From an uncultured Clostridia bacterium (GTDB lineage: Bacteria > Bacillota > Clostridia > TANB77 > CAG-508): a stretch of DNA of 47,347 bases. A program made the translations under genes and the position numbers. The notes under the pieces were generated by a model. The model saw nothing but the letters and a program-made list of their open reading frames with translations, did not search any database and was not told the origin of the DNA. The stretch lies in the NCBI GenBank assembly GCA_947626025.1, contig CANQQQ010000009.1:1-47347 (forward strand), given 5' to 3'. This document shows positions 26,401 to 34,167 of this stretch, piece after piece (within the stretch, counting starts at the first letter, position 1; every line of letters starts with the position of its first letter).

Positions 26401-27597
26401 AATAGCGATGCATCTGTAAGAACTAATAGTAGAGGAAGAAAAACTACAAGTTCAAGAACTAGTGGAACAAATACAATTCAAATTGATAATGAAAATTCAA
26501 ATACTAATTCTTCACAAGACATTCCAAGACTAGATTCAAGCGAGTACGAAGTAATACAACCTGAAAATCAAACAATTTCAATTGATAATAATACAAATAC
26601 TCAAAATAATTCATCTTCTAGAAATAATACTACAAGTAGAAGTTCTAGTAGGAGAACGAAAAACGCTAGTGTAAATGTGGATACAGATTCACAACAATTT
26701 CATAGATTAACTTCAGATGAGTATGATATAATACCACCAGGAGTAGATATAAATATAGGAAGTGAATCAGGTTCAACAAGTACAAGAACAAATACTAGAA
26801 GTAGTGAATCAAGTAGAGAAAGTACGACAAGAAGAACTAATAAGGTAAATCTTGAGAAACCTACTAGAGCAGAAAATACACAAAGAGAAAATACAGCAAC
26901 ATCAGATTATTCAAATAATACAACAAGTGGCAGTTCAGTAGATTCAAATAACAATGCACAGAGCACAACATCAAGTAACAATACTTCAACAGAAAGTGGA
27001 AGTCAAGGAAACAATAGCAATTATCAAGTACTTGAAAAAGTGGTAAGAGGAGTACAAAAAGGAATGGATGTAGCAGGAACTGCTATGGATAGAACAACTG
27101 GAGTTGTGGGAGCCGCAACAGAAGGCGTAATTGATGCTGCATTAAATGCGGTAAGTGGAAACCCAGCAGGAACTGCTGGTGCAGTAGCTGGCGCAGCAAC
27201 TGGAGTTGTGGGTGCAGTAACTGGTGCACCAAGAAGAACTTCTGGAAGTAGTTCAAGTTCTAAATCAACAAGTTCTAGTCAATCTAACTCACGACAAGAT
27301 CCAAAAGAACAAACTATAATAAATGCGGGATTATCAGAACAAGACGCAAAAGCAGTAAAGAATGCGTGCGAAAGATATGGAATAAATGATGATAGAAATA
27401 TGGCAGAAATAGGAAAAGTATGGAAAAAAGTATCTGCAGGAGATAAAGGTAAAATTTTTGAAATATCATATACATTAATTCAACTAAAGGTAAACAGTGG
27501 AAGCCAAGATGATGCAGACAGATTAATAAATACATATGATATAGGGTCATCAACAAAGAGCGCATTATCAAAAATGTATGATAAATTACATAGATAA
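23401..27597 (+). CDS. TrbL/VirB6-like polytopic protein with very long disordered tail
   Basis: A 1398-residue protein. It has an N-terminal signal-like helix (~11-33), glycine/alanine-rich hydrophobic stretches (~80-150), and helices at ~215-240, ~250-275, ~388-430 and ~455-500, the polytopic core of the TrbL/VirB6 channel. From ~505 to ~1250 it is an Asn/Ser/Thr/Gln-rich disordered region containing three 56-residue tandem units and a recurring EYEVI-type short motif. The last ~90 residues (EQTIINAGLSEQDAKAVKNA onward) look like a folded helical domain. VirB6 proteins are often ~300-900 residues, so the tail is exceptional. It may reach through the wall or recruit substrate. Confidence 0.75.
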   Translation: MKKRFISKSLIAKIALVLVIILLFEFSVSEPVHAASLGGQLLNPVVNLVVYLADGVLSILQGALTKIDTTFNYIDITGQKKSWWVALGAIGLGILLVAGAVALSVVTAGAAVPAIVGSIAGTAATGLAGAGLTAALAGGVYLAVYPRFGEKIDAVVFGNSFVYSNIYITPETILKNQIQLFNVNYFETIADSDVDDTVSLSNTLRKVVSQAYTTIRDIALVAMLIVIIYIAIRMLLALTPKEKSRYKESAVNCIIGVILIVLMHYIMSISVTGLEMITNSISITNQVYSISESEVNNFLASNQDAYNNAISGVSLEIVGDQLYDAVEDPDSSGTSMYEGIILQNNGGDKTAYVKASNFTEQARYMAQKLYTLNDEDETVETWEHIGWAFVYIMLVILTLAFVLMYTKRTLYMAALTMFAPIVGVMYPINRANGSRAQTLNLWFKEYIGNLVIQPMHLFLYTIFIGSAMAMAINNPVYVIIAIMGLVFVENLLKDLLGIQDTRMGGLGRSLQDTVRAIKTTERATTKVARDVGRAVSRGTHALGTGIVAGTGYVAARKKQGSGTEETENGEETITAPRVQQPPALSGANNQTPSIASAQDPLALGDSLNSNPAQQLQIEQQAQQQTQQQAQPVRLEKPQSGRIDEAATMRNYMNAGFGENAYGHYFNPRTNMFDPNYNPLEDPEFQVFKDFGRSPAIPINEAETMKNYMNAGFGQNANGHYFNPKTGKYDPTYNPLEDENFQVLKGTDEPQGKQLPAEIGMQNMDARYEQNTNGKYINPNIIDLDDSNALGENRNIGVNVREDPAGILDSDTISMVNNLNGNRDTFSVINGTGGENRETIVRTDGERNVYQNNDDNSLYRLERTNGSNGKDPMAMQMAAGGDNSSYMNNESGGIPRSIVDIDTLIEDKADFTNSTSASNNLGARSSNNSGTRAYGSSGGSRSVLDRNNSNTSFSDTSSNIRNEWEVLDGGLSNNANIGMMNDAQSDISANSGNVRIDKSSGNSDASVRTNSRGRKTTSSRTSGTNTIQIDNENSNTNSSQDIPRLDSSEYEVIQPENQTISIDNNTNTQNNSSSRNNTTSRSSSRRTKNASVNVDTDSQQFHRLTSDEYDIIPPGVDINIGSESGSTSTRTNTRSSESSRESTTRRTNKVNLEKPTRAENTQRENTATSDYSNNTTSGSSVDSNNNAQSTTSSNNTSTESGSQGNNSNYQVLEKVVRGVQKGMDVAGTAMDRTTGVVGAATEGVIDAALNAVSGNPAGTAGAVAGAATGVVGAVTGAPRRTSGSSSSSKSTSSSQSNSRQDPKEQTIINAGLSEQDAKAVKNACERYGINDDRNMAEIGKVWKKVSAGDKGKIFEISYTLIQLKVNSGSQDDADRLINTYDIGSSTKSALSKMYDKLHR
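25327..25830 (+). repeat. Three 168-bp tandem repeats in the trbL-like gene
   Basis: Units starting with the Met codons at 25342, 25510 and 25678 are spaced exactly 168 bases (56 residues). The first two are clear (MxNYMNAGFGxNAxGHYFNP, then YNPLEDxxFQV); the third is degenerate (MQNMDARYEQNTNGKYINPN). The boundaries given are approximate. Confidence 0.85.
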
Positions 27598-27606
27598 AAT
27601 ATGTAT

Positions 27607-27637
27607 CAGGACACGTATAACGTGTCCTGTATATTTT
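27607..27637 (+). terminator. Terminator after the trbL-like gene
   Basis: Stem CAGGACACG / CGTGTCCTG (27607-27629) with a TATAA loop, followed by TATATTTT. Confidence 0.78.
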
Positions 27638-27731
27638 ATAATTACTTAACCTAGTATAATCTAAAGATAAATAAAGTAGAGAGAGCATTATTCGTCAAGA
27701 CTGTTTCCTACTTTATTTTTTTTATTAAATA

Positions 27732-27740
27732 TGTTATACT
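27732..27740 (+). promoter_or_regulatory. Extended -10 promoter of the ABC exporter
   Basis: TGTTATACT at 27732-27740 forms an extended -10 box; no clear -35 is seen. The ATPase gene starts 31 bases later after AAGGAG. Confidence 0.5.
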
Positions 27741-27770
27741 AAATTATATATGTAAGCAAGGAGAATATCT

Positions 27771-28502
27771 ATGATTGATATAAAAAATGTATATAAGGCA
27801 TATAGAAAAAATTCAAATGTAGTAGAAGATATTAGCATAAAGATAAATAATGGAGAAATATTTGGATTTATAGGACCAAATGGCGCTGGAAAGACTACAA
27901 CAATAAAAATGATGACAGGAATTTTAGATATAGATAAAGGCGATATTTTGATAGATGGTAAAAGTATCAAGAAAAATCCTGTTGAAGCAAAAAAAAGATT
28001 TGGTTTTGTACCAGATGATCCAAATATGTTTTTAAAATTAAAGGGGATAGATTATTTAAATTTTATTGCAGATATATATGAAGTGAGTACAAATGACAGG
28101 ATGGAAAAAATAGAAAAGCTGACAAAAGAATTTGAAATATATGACGCATTAGAAGATAAAATAGAAAGCTATTCACATGGAATGAGACAAAAGATTATAA
28201 TATGTGGAGTATTAATACATAATCCGCAAAATTGGATTTTAGATGAACCATTAACTGGTCTTGATCCTAAATCAGCATACAGATTAAAAAATATGATGAG
28301 AGAACATGTAAAAAATGGAAAATGTGTATTTTTTTCAACTCATGTTTTAGAAGTAGCAGAGAAATTATGTGATAGAATTGGAATTATAAATAAAGGAAAG
28401 ATAATATTTATAGGAACTTATGAAGAAATGAAAAAAAGATTAGGAGGAGAAGGTTCTTTAGAAGAACTATTTATGGAGATCACGAAAAATGATGAAGAAT
28501 AA
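27771..28502 (+). CDS. ABC transporter ATP-binding protein
   Basis: A 243-residue ATPase of the ABC-2/DrrA-type family. Walker A is GPNGAGKTT at ~34-42, the signature is YSHGMRQK (a variant of LSGGQ) near 137, Walker B is WILDEPLTGLDP near 157 and the H-loop is STHVLEVAEKL near 190. It ends overlapping the permease start by 14 bases, forming a two-gene exporter. It lies inside the secretion-gene region but has its own promoter, so a link is only positional. Substrate unknown. Confidence 0.93.
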   Translation: MIDIKNVYKAYRKNSNVVEDISIKINNGEIFGFIGPNGAGKTTTIKMMTGILDIDKGDILIDGKSIKKNPVEAKKRFGFVPDDPNMFLKLKGIDYLNFIADIYEVSTNDRMEKIEKLTKEFEIYDALEDKIESYSHGMRQKIIICGVLIHNPQNWILDEPLTGLDPKSAYRLKNMMREHVKNGKCVFFSTHVLEVAEKLCDRIGIINKGKIIFIGTYEEMKKRLGGEGSLEELFMEITKNDEE

Positions 28503-30195
28503 AATAAATTTTAGTTTACTAAAAACAATGTTAAAGAATTCATATGATACAGACAATATTATAGATAAAAATACTAAAAAATTGAATAAAAAATCTATAA
28601 GAGTTTGGTTAATAATTTTAGTGTGTACTATAATAATATATGTAAGTTATATGACTATAAATGCATTAAAAGAGATAGGAATATCAGAGTTTTTTTTGAA
28701 AATATTTTTTCTATTACTACAAATTTTAGTAATGTTTCAAACGATGTTACTAGTAATAAGTGTAATATATTTTTCAAAAGATATAGAAAATTATTTGTAT
28801 TTACCAATATCTAGTATGAAATTATTTATTAATAAATTTATTGTAATGATGAGCATTATATTCGGTAGTGAAATACTAATGGCATTGCCATCTATATTTA
28901 TATACGGTGTTTTAACTTTACAAAATATATGGTTTTATATAATTTCACTGATTGTAACGATTTTAGTATCTATTTTTTTATCAACGGTTGTTTCTATTAT
29001 AATGATATTTATAATGAGGATATGTAGATTTATAAAAAGCAAATTTTTATATCAAAATATAGTAATTCTAATAATGACATTAATCATATTTATACCAATC
29101 TCAAATAGCTTTAATATAAATAATGTACAACCTATGGAAAATGAAATTCAAAATGAAAACATAAATAATGAAGCAAAAGCACGTCAGGAATTAGAAACTA
29201 TTGCTCTAGCAGTAAATAATAGTAATAAGTATTTTATTGTTACAGAATTAGGTGTTAACGCATTAACAGATATTGATTATCATTCTATTATATATGTTTT
29301 AGAGCTTTTAGGAATGGATTTGTTAGCAATATTGGTATTTTTAGTAATAGGAAAATTTACATATATAAAAGATATCCTATGGAACTTATCAATATTTGAT
29401 AGGAAGAAAAATAAAAATATTATATTAGAAGGCAAATGCAAAGCAAAAAATAAAGAATATGCTTATTTAAGAAATGAAATAAATTCGATTTTAAAAAATC
29501 CTACTTATCTAATGCATTATATATATAATGTATTAATAGTATTAGCTATGGTTATATTGATTACTATTTCCATATTCCCTGTATTTTTACAAGCATTAAT
29601 AGATGCATCTGGAGGCGAAATATTTAATGATTTGACATTCGACTTTAGTGAATTTTCACTAATAATAGGAATAATTGAAGTGATGTTTATAATATCGTCT
29701 CTATCTTTAACAGCTATTTCAAGATATGGGAAAAATGCAATATTTTTTAAGTATATACCTATAAAATTTAAAACACAGTTTAAGTTAAAGAATATACCTC
29801 AAATATTTATAAACACAATAATAACAATATCGATATTAGGAACCATACATTATTTAATACCTGGAATAAATAATGCTTATATTTTATCAATGCTTGTTGT
29901 AGCAATGCTATTGAACATCATTAATAGTAATATTTTGTTATTTATAGATTTATTAAAACCTAGGTTAAATTATGAGAATGAAATTAGTGTTATAAAGCAA
30001 AATGATAATAAGTTATTTCAATATATTTTAACAACCGTGATTTGTTTATTTATATGGTATTTAAAAGAAGTGACAAAAGAATTAAGCTTAGATTTATCTA
30101 TATTAATAGAAGTAATTATATTTACTCTAATAGTAGTAGGTATGGAAATTTTCATAAACAAAAGGGGAGATAAATTATTTAAAAATATAAATTAA
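28489..30195 (+). CDS. ABC-2 type permease
   Basis: A 568-residue integral membrane protein with about ten to twelve hydrophobic helices, in clusters at ~35-60, ~70-100, ~110-180, ~190-205, ~265-290, ~345-375, ~395-420 and ~440-545. It is coupled to the ATPase gene by overlap. There is a hydrophilic loop near 210-240. I find no homologous signature that tells the substrate; peptide, lantibiotic or multidrug export are all possible. Confidence 0.8.
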   Translation: MMKNKINFSLLKTMLKNSYDTDNIIDKNTKKLNKKSIRVWLIILVCTIIIYVSYMTINALKEIGISEFFLKIFFLLLQILVMFQTMLLVISVIYFSKDIENYLYLPISSMKLFINKFIVMMSIIFGSEILMALPSIFIYGVLTLQNIWFYIISLIVTILVSIFLSTVVSIIMIFIMRICRFIKSKFLYQNIVILIMTLIIFIPISNSFNINNVQPMENEIQNENINNEAKARQELETIALAVNNSNKYFIVTELGVNALTDIDYHSIIYVLELLGMDLLAILVFLVIGKFTYIKDILWNLSIFDRKKNKNIILEGKCKAKNKEYAYLRNEINSILKNPTYLMHYIYNVLIVLAMVILITISIFPVFLQALIDASGGEIFNDLTFDFSEFSLIIGIIEVMFIISSLSLTAISRYGKNAIFFKYIPIKFKTQFKLKNIPQIFINTIITISILGTIHYLIPGINNAYILSMLVVAMLLNIINSNILLFIDLLKPRLNYENEISVIKQNDNKLFQYILTTVICLFIWYLKEVTKELSLDLSILIEVIIFTLIVVGMEIFINKRGDKLFKNIN

Positions 30196-30207
30196 CATAT
30201 TAAGAAT

Positions 30208-30232
30208 TTAGGGCGGCCATTGGTCGCCCTAA
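30208..30232 (+). terminator. GC-rich hairpin after the ABC exporter
   Basis: An 11-bp stem TTAGGGCGGCC / GGTCGCCCTAA with one G-U pair and an ATT loop. It is strikingly GC-rich for this genome and sits 12 bases after the permease stop, but it lacks a following T tract, so termination is likely but not certain. Confidence 0.55.
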
Positions 30233-30301
30233 AAATAATTTGCAGATGTAAATTGACATATGATTTTAATTGTAAAAAATATAGCAAAATATATCTAAAT
30301 A

Positions 30302-30310
30302 TGTTATAAT
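30302..30310 (+). promoter_or_regulatory. Extended -10 promoter before the NTF2-like/hydrolase genes
   Basis: TGTTATAAT at 30302-30310 is identical to the extended -10 of the prgI operon at 19801. There is no good -35 box. Confidence 0.5.
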
Positions 30311-30361
30311 TTATTATAGAGACTAAAATAGTCTATTGCAATAGAAAAGAGGATAATTAAT

Positions 30362-31333
30362 ATGTTCAATTTGGCAAGAGTATATAATGAAAATAGGGGT
30401 AAATTTTGGATAGGAGTATTAATAATAATAGCTATAATTTTTTTCATTCAAGTAGCTAATAATTTTTATAAACAAAATATAGGAGCAAATACAGACAAAC
30501 CTAATTTATCATCAAATGTAACGAATTCAATTAATGATAAAATAACTGGTGAATTAGAAGGATCTACATCATTAGTAGAAGGCTCTGGTGTTTCAAGTAG
30601 AAATTTAGAAGCACATACGTCAATAATAGATTCATTTATAAAATATTGTAATGATGGAGATATAGAAAAAGCATATAATTTATTAACAGATGAGTGTAAA
30701 GAAGAATTATTTTCAAGCGTAGAAAGTTTTACAAATAAATATTATAATAGTATATTTAGTACATATAAAACTTATAGCATTCAAAACTGGTTCGGAAACA
30801 CATACAAAATTAAACTAACTGAAGATGCATTAACAACAGGAAAAGTAAGTTCAAATTCTGGATATTTTCAAGAATACATTACAGTTATAAAAAATGGGGA
30901 AGATTATAAACTAAATATTAATAATTATGTTGGAAGAACTGATATAAATAAAACTACTACAGTAAAAGGAATTAAAGTAGAAGTATTAAAAAGGGAAAAC
31001 TATATGGACTACTCAGAATATACGGTAAAGGTTACTAATACTACAGAAAATGATATTTTAATAGATAATGGAGAAAAAACGGATACTATATATTTATTAG
31101 ATCAAAATGAGACAAAAGAATATGCTAATACTGGCACAATAATATATACTAATTTACAGTTATCATCTGGAGTATCAAAAACATATACTTTTAAATTTTC
31201 AAATAATTATTCTAACACAAGAGTAATGAAGGATTTAGTCTTTGAAAAAGTAATAATGGATTATAATGAATATAATACAACAAATGATAAGAAAGGTTAC
31301 AATAACTTTAGTAGAATAGTAGTGAATGTATAA
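30362..31333 (+). CDS. Single-pass membrane protein with NTF2-like domain (possible VirB8/TcpC analogue)
   Basis: A 323-residue protein. One transmembrane helix (~14-34), a Ser/Asn-rich linker, then an NTF2-like segment (IDSFIKYCNDGDIEKAYNLLTDECKEELF onward, ~85-190) and a C-terminal beta-rich domain (~195-320) with alternating hydrophobic residues. Gram-positive VirB8 analogues such as TcpC have the same inside-out topology with NTF2-like domains, and the gene lies beside secretion components. The family assignment is by pattern only. The hydrolase gene follows 38 bases later and probably shares its transcript. Confidence 0.55.
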   Translation: MFNLARVYNENRGKFWIGVLIIIAIIFFIQVANNFYKQNIGANTDKPNLSSNVTNSINDKITGELEGSTSLVEGSGVSSRNLEAHTSIIDSFIKYCNDGDIEKAYNLLTDECKEELFSSVESFTNKYYNSIFSTYKTYSIQNWFGNTYKIKLTEDALTTGKVSSNSGYFQEYITVIKNGEDYKLNINNYVGRTDINKTTTVKGIKVEVLKRENYMDYSEYTVKVTNTTENDILIDNGEKTDTIYLLDQNETKEYANTGTIIYTNLQLSSGVSKTYTFKFSNNYSNTRVMKDLVFEKVIMDYNEYNTTNDKKGYNNFSRIVVNV

Positions 31334-31371
31334 AATAAAGTAGAATTATTATAATTAGAAAGGGACAAGCT

Positions 31372-34122
31372 ATGGAAAAAATGTTACAATATTTGTTGAA
31401 CCATAAAAAGCGAATACTAAAATGGACACTGGTAATAGCTCTAATTATTGTACTTATAGTTATTATTCCAGGTGCACTTTTTGTAATTGTTATAAGTGAT
31501 GGTACTTATAATGAATCAGATCCTGGAAATACACCAAATGCAGTGCATAAACACATACAAGAGACAGCACTTAATAGTATAGCTGATGGTGAAAATATAG
31601 ATATAAAAACCAAAGGTTCAAAAAGTGGAGGATATGCATTAGATGTAGACTTAGATGTTCTTACAGATGAAATAATAGAAGACCTTAAAAAGAATAATGG
31701 AAAATTGAATGTATATTTTAGTGAAGGATATCTTCATGAATATTTAAAAAAGATGATTACAGCTGAATATGTTACGCAATATCCTGATTTAAGAAGTATA
31801 GATAATATTGGAACAGAAGTGCCAGAGGGGGAATTTCAAGGTATTGTAAAGTTTATTAGACACAAAAGTGAAGGAACTGAGCAAGTATTAGAATATATGC
31901 CACTTGGTCCGGAAGATAGCAAAGATTCTAATACATTTTATGGACTTATTTATCAAGCTAATAATGGCAACGTAAAGGCTAGAAATAGGGTACTAAATTA
32001 TTTTTCAATAGACGTATATGGAAATTTAATTATAGCCAATTGGGGTGAAACAATAACCAAATCTATAAATGGAGAATATGAAACAACATATGTATCTAAC
32101 GATGAAGAAGCGGACTATTCTGAAGATGATAGAAAAAACTTAGTTGGTGCTACTGAGCAGATTGCATATACATATAGTATATATAAAGTTAATTACAAAT
32201 CAGCAATTTCAAAATATACAATGCCATTTAATTATTTATGGGCATTTCTAGTTACAGGACGTGATCAACAGTTTATAAGTGATTTTGCTGACCTTGTGTT
32301 AGATAGTTCAATAGAAATTAGCATATATGATAATTTAACACAAATTTTTGATGAAGAAATAGAAGCGTATAATAATAACACATGGCAAGCAACAAAAACT
32401 TCAACGAGAACATTAGTTGATGGTGTTCTTAGTGGAGAAGAAAATGAAGGTGAATGGAGTGAGGTAACTGTAACAAAAACAGTTCATCATTATGGTATAG
32501 AATATGTGGAGACTTATGTAAATACTATAGAGTTAGCTGTTACGTATTTAGATATATGGTATATGGAATACAGAGCTAACTATGTATATGATGTAGATGA
32601 TTCAGGAGAAGGTAAAGAAATAACGAGAACACCAGGTGATCCGGAACCAGCTCTAAGTGATCTAGAGGTAACAGAAGGTACATGGACAACAGTTACTTCA
32701 AAAAAAGAACCACAATACAGTACTGGAGCATTTGGATTGCCAGTTATAACGGGATATAAAACGACAACAAGTCAAAAGAAAGTAGATACTGGAGTAAAAG
32801 ATCAGGTTAATCAACAAACTATGACAACATTTTATCGCATCGTTCAATACAAATATACACTGGATGGAGCCCCTATAGTCATTGAAAAGACTAATAAAGA
32901 TTTAAAAGAAGGAGATATAGGATATCCAAATTTCTGTACATTGTATGCAAATTCAAAGGATGAAAAAAGAGCATTAGAAGGAGTAGAGTCATGGCTATTT
33001 ACAATTATCGAAAACAATGCAGATACAGTAAATATGCTTGAATTAACAAAATATATGTTGTACTGTGCCACTGGAACTGATTTTGGAGTTACGGAATTTA
33101 ATTTTGAAAGTCTATTCCCAACAATTTTAGTAAGTGGATTATATGGTGGGTCAGTAGAAGAACAAATATGGTTCGCATTATTAGATGCTGGATATACTAA
33201 AGAGGCTGCGGCAGGTGCGTTAGGAAACTTCCAAGAAGAATCTGGAATGATACCTAATAACTTGCAGAACTCTTATGAATCAAAATTTGGTATGAATGAT
33301 GATGAATATACACAAGCTGTTGATAATGGAACTTATACAAAATTTGTAAGTGATAGTGCTGGTTATGGAATAGCACAATGGACTTCCTCAGGAAGAAAAC
33401 AAGGATTATATTTATATGCACAAAGTTTAGGTGTTAGTATAAGTGATTCTAGCATGCAAATAGAATACTTACTTGGAGAGATATCTCCAAGTGGTGGAGC
33501 AAATGGATTTGCACAGTTCCAAATGGGACTTGTTAGAGATGGATATTCATATACATCTTGGACTGGTGCATCTACGCCAGAAGATGCAGCAGTAGCATTT
33601 TGTAAAGTATTTGAAAGAGCAGGAGTTGAAGCCCTAGAGAAAAGAAAAGCATCTGCTAGGCAATTGTATGATAAGTATAAAGGTGCAGAAAAACCAAGCG
33701 AATCAGTTGGAACTATAGAACTAACGGGAGATGACAAGTCTAAGATGACCGCTATGCTTAATGAAGCTGTAAGAATTGCAAATGATGATAGATATGGATA
33801 TAGTCAAGCAAAGAGAACAGAGGAATTTTATTATGATTGCTCAAGTTTAGTATATAGATTATATCAACGATTCTTTGGAATTAGTGTTCCAACAACTACA
33901 GCAGGATATTCTAGCTCTAGCCCATATAATGTGGGACACCCATCAAGTGTTAGCTTACAACCAGGAGATGTATTATGGAAGAAAGGACATGTTGCTATGT
34001 ATATAGGAAATGGAAACTATGTTGCAGCACATTCATCTAAATATCCACAGGCTAGTCAAATTTCAGTGTATCAAGATAATCCTTCTAAATACACATATAT
34101 TTATAGATTTGTCGGAAGATAA
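31372..34122 (+). CDS. Membrane-anchored bifunctional peptidoglycan hydrolase (muramidase + NlpC/P60; VirB1/CwlT-like)
   Basis: A 916-residue protein. A transmembrane helix at ~18-42 anchors it outside the cell. A long, acidic, mostly beta middle (~45-585) is of unknown function. Residues ~590-760 are a phage-tail-lysozyme-type domain with EESGM (Glu622/623) and GYGIAQWTSSGRKQ. Residues ~785-916 are an NlpC/P60 endopeptidase with Cys823 in YYDCSS, His873 in KGHVAMYIGNG and His887 in AAHSSK. This pairing is the CwlT/Orf14 arrangement that opens the wall for type IV secretion in Gram-positive elements. Here it is likely the wall-penetrating subunit. Confidence 0.85.
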   Translation: MEKMLQYLLNHKKRILKWTLVIALIIVLIVIIPGALFVIVISDGTYNESDPGNTPNAVHKHIQETALNSIADGENIDIKTKGSKSGGYALDVDLDVLTDEIIEDLKKNNGKLNVYFSEGYLHEYLKKMITAEYVTQYPDLRSIDNIGTEVPEGEFQGIVKFIRHKSEGTEQVLEYMPLGPEDSKDSNTFYGLIYQANNGNVKARNRVLNYFSIDVYGNLIIANWGETITKSINGEYETTYVSNDEEADYSEDDRKNLVGATEQIAYTYSIYKVNYKSAISKYTMPFNYLWAFLVTGRDQQFISDFADLVLDSSIEISIYDNLTQIFDEEIEAYNNNTWQATKTSTRTLVDGVLSGEENEGEWSEVTVTKTVHHYGIEYVETYVNTIELAVTYLDIWYMEYRANYVYDVDDSGEGKEITRTPGDPEPALSDLEVTEGTWTTVTSKKEPQYSTGAFGLPVITGYKTTTSQKKVDTGVKDQVNQQTMTTFYRIVQYKYTLDGAPIVIEKTNKDLKEGDIGYPNFCTLYANSKDEKRALEGVESWLFTIIENNADTVNMLELTKYMLYCATGTDFGVTEFNFESLFPTILVSGLYGGSVEEQIWFALLDAGYTKEAAAGALGNFQEESGMIPNNLQNSYESKFGMNDDEYTQAVDNGTYTKFVSDSAGYGIAQWTSSGRKQGLYLYAQSLGVSISDSSMQIEYLLGEISPSGGANGFAQFQMGLVRDGYSYTSWTGASTPEDAAVAFCKVFERAGVEALEKRKASARQLYDKYKGAEKPSESVGTIELTGDDKSKMTAMLNEAVRIANDDRYGYSQAKRTEEFYYDCSSLVYRLYQRFFGISVPTTTAGYSSSSPYNVGHPSSVSLQPGDVLWKKGHVAMYIGNGNYVAAHSSKYPQASQISVYQDNPSKYTYIYRFVGR

Positions 34123-34128
34123 AGATTT

Positions 34129-34144
34129 TATAGTTCTCAAATAG
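34129..34144 (+). repeat. 16-base intergenic repeat, copy 2
   Basis: An identical TATAGTTCTCAAATAG precedes the ribosome binding site of the second NTF2-like gene. Two exact 16-mers in similar positions before genes suggest a dispersed element. Confidence 0.6.
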
Positions 34145-34167
34145 AAAGAAAGGAATGTTATTAAAAT

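Noticed and set aside
30208-30232. A certain Rho-independent terminator
   Set aside because: The stem is strong but no T tract follows on either strand, so I list it with reduced confidence only.
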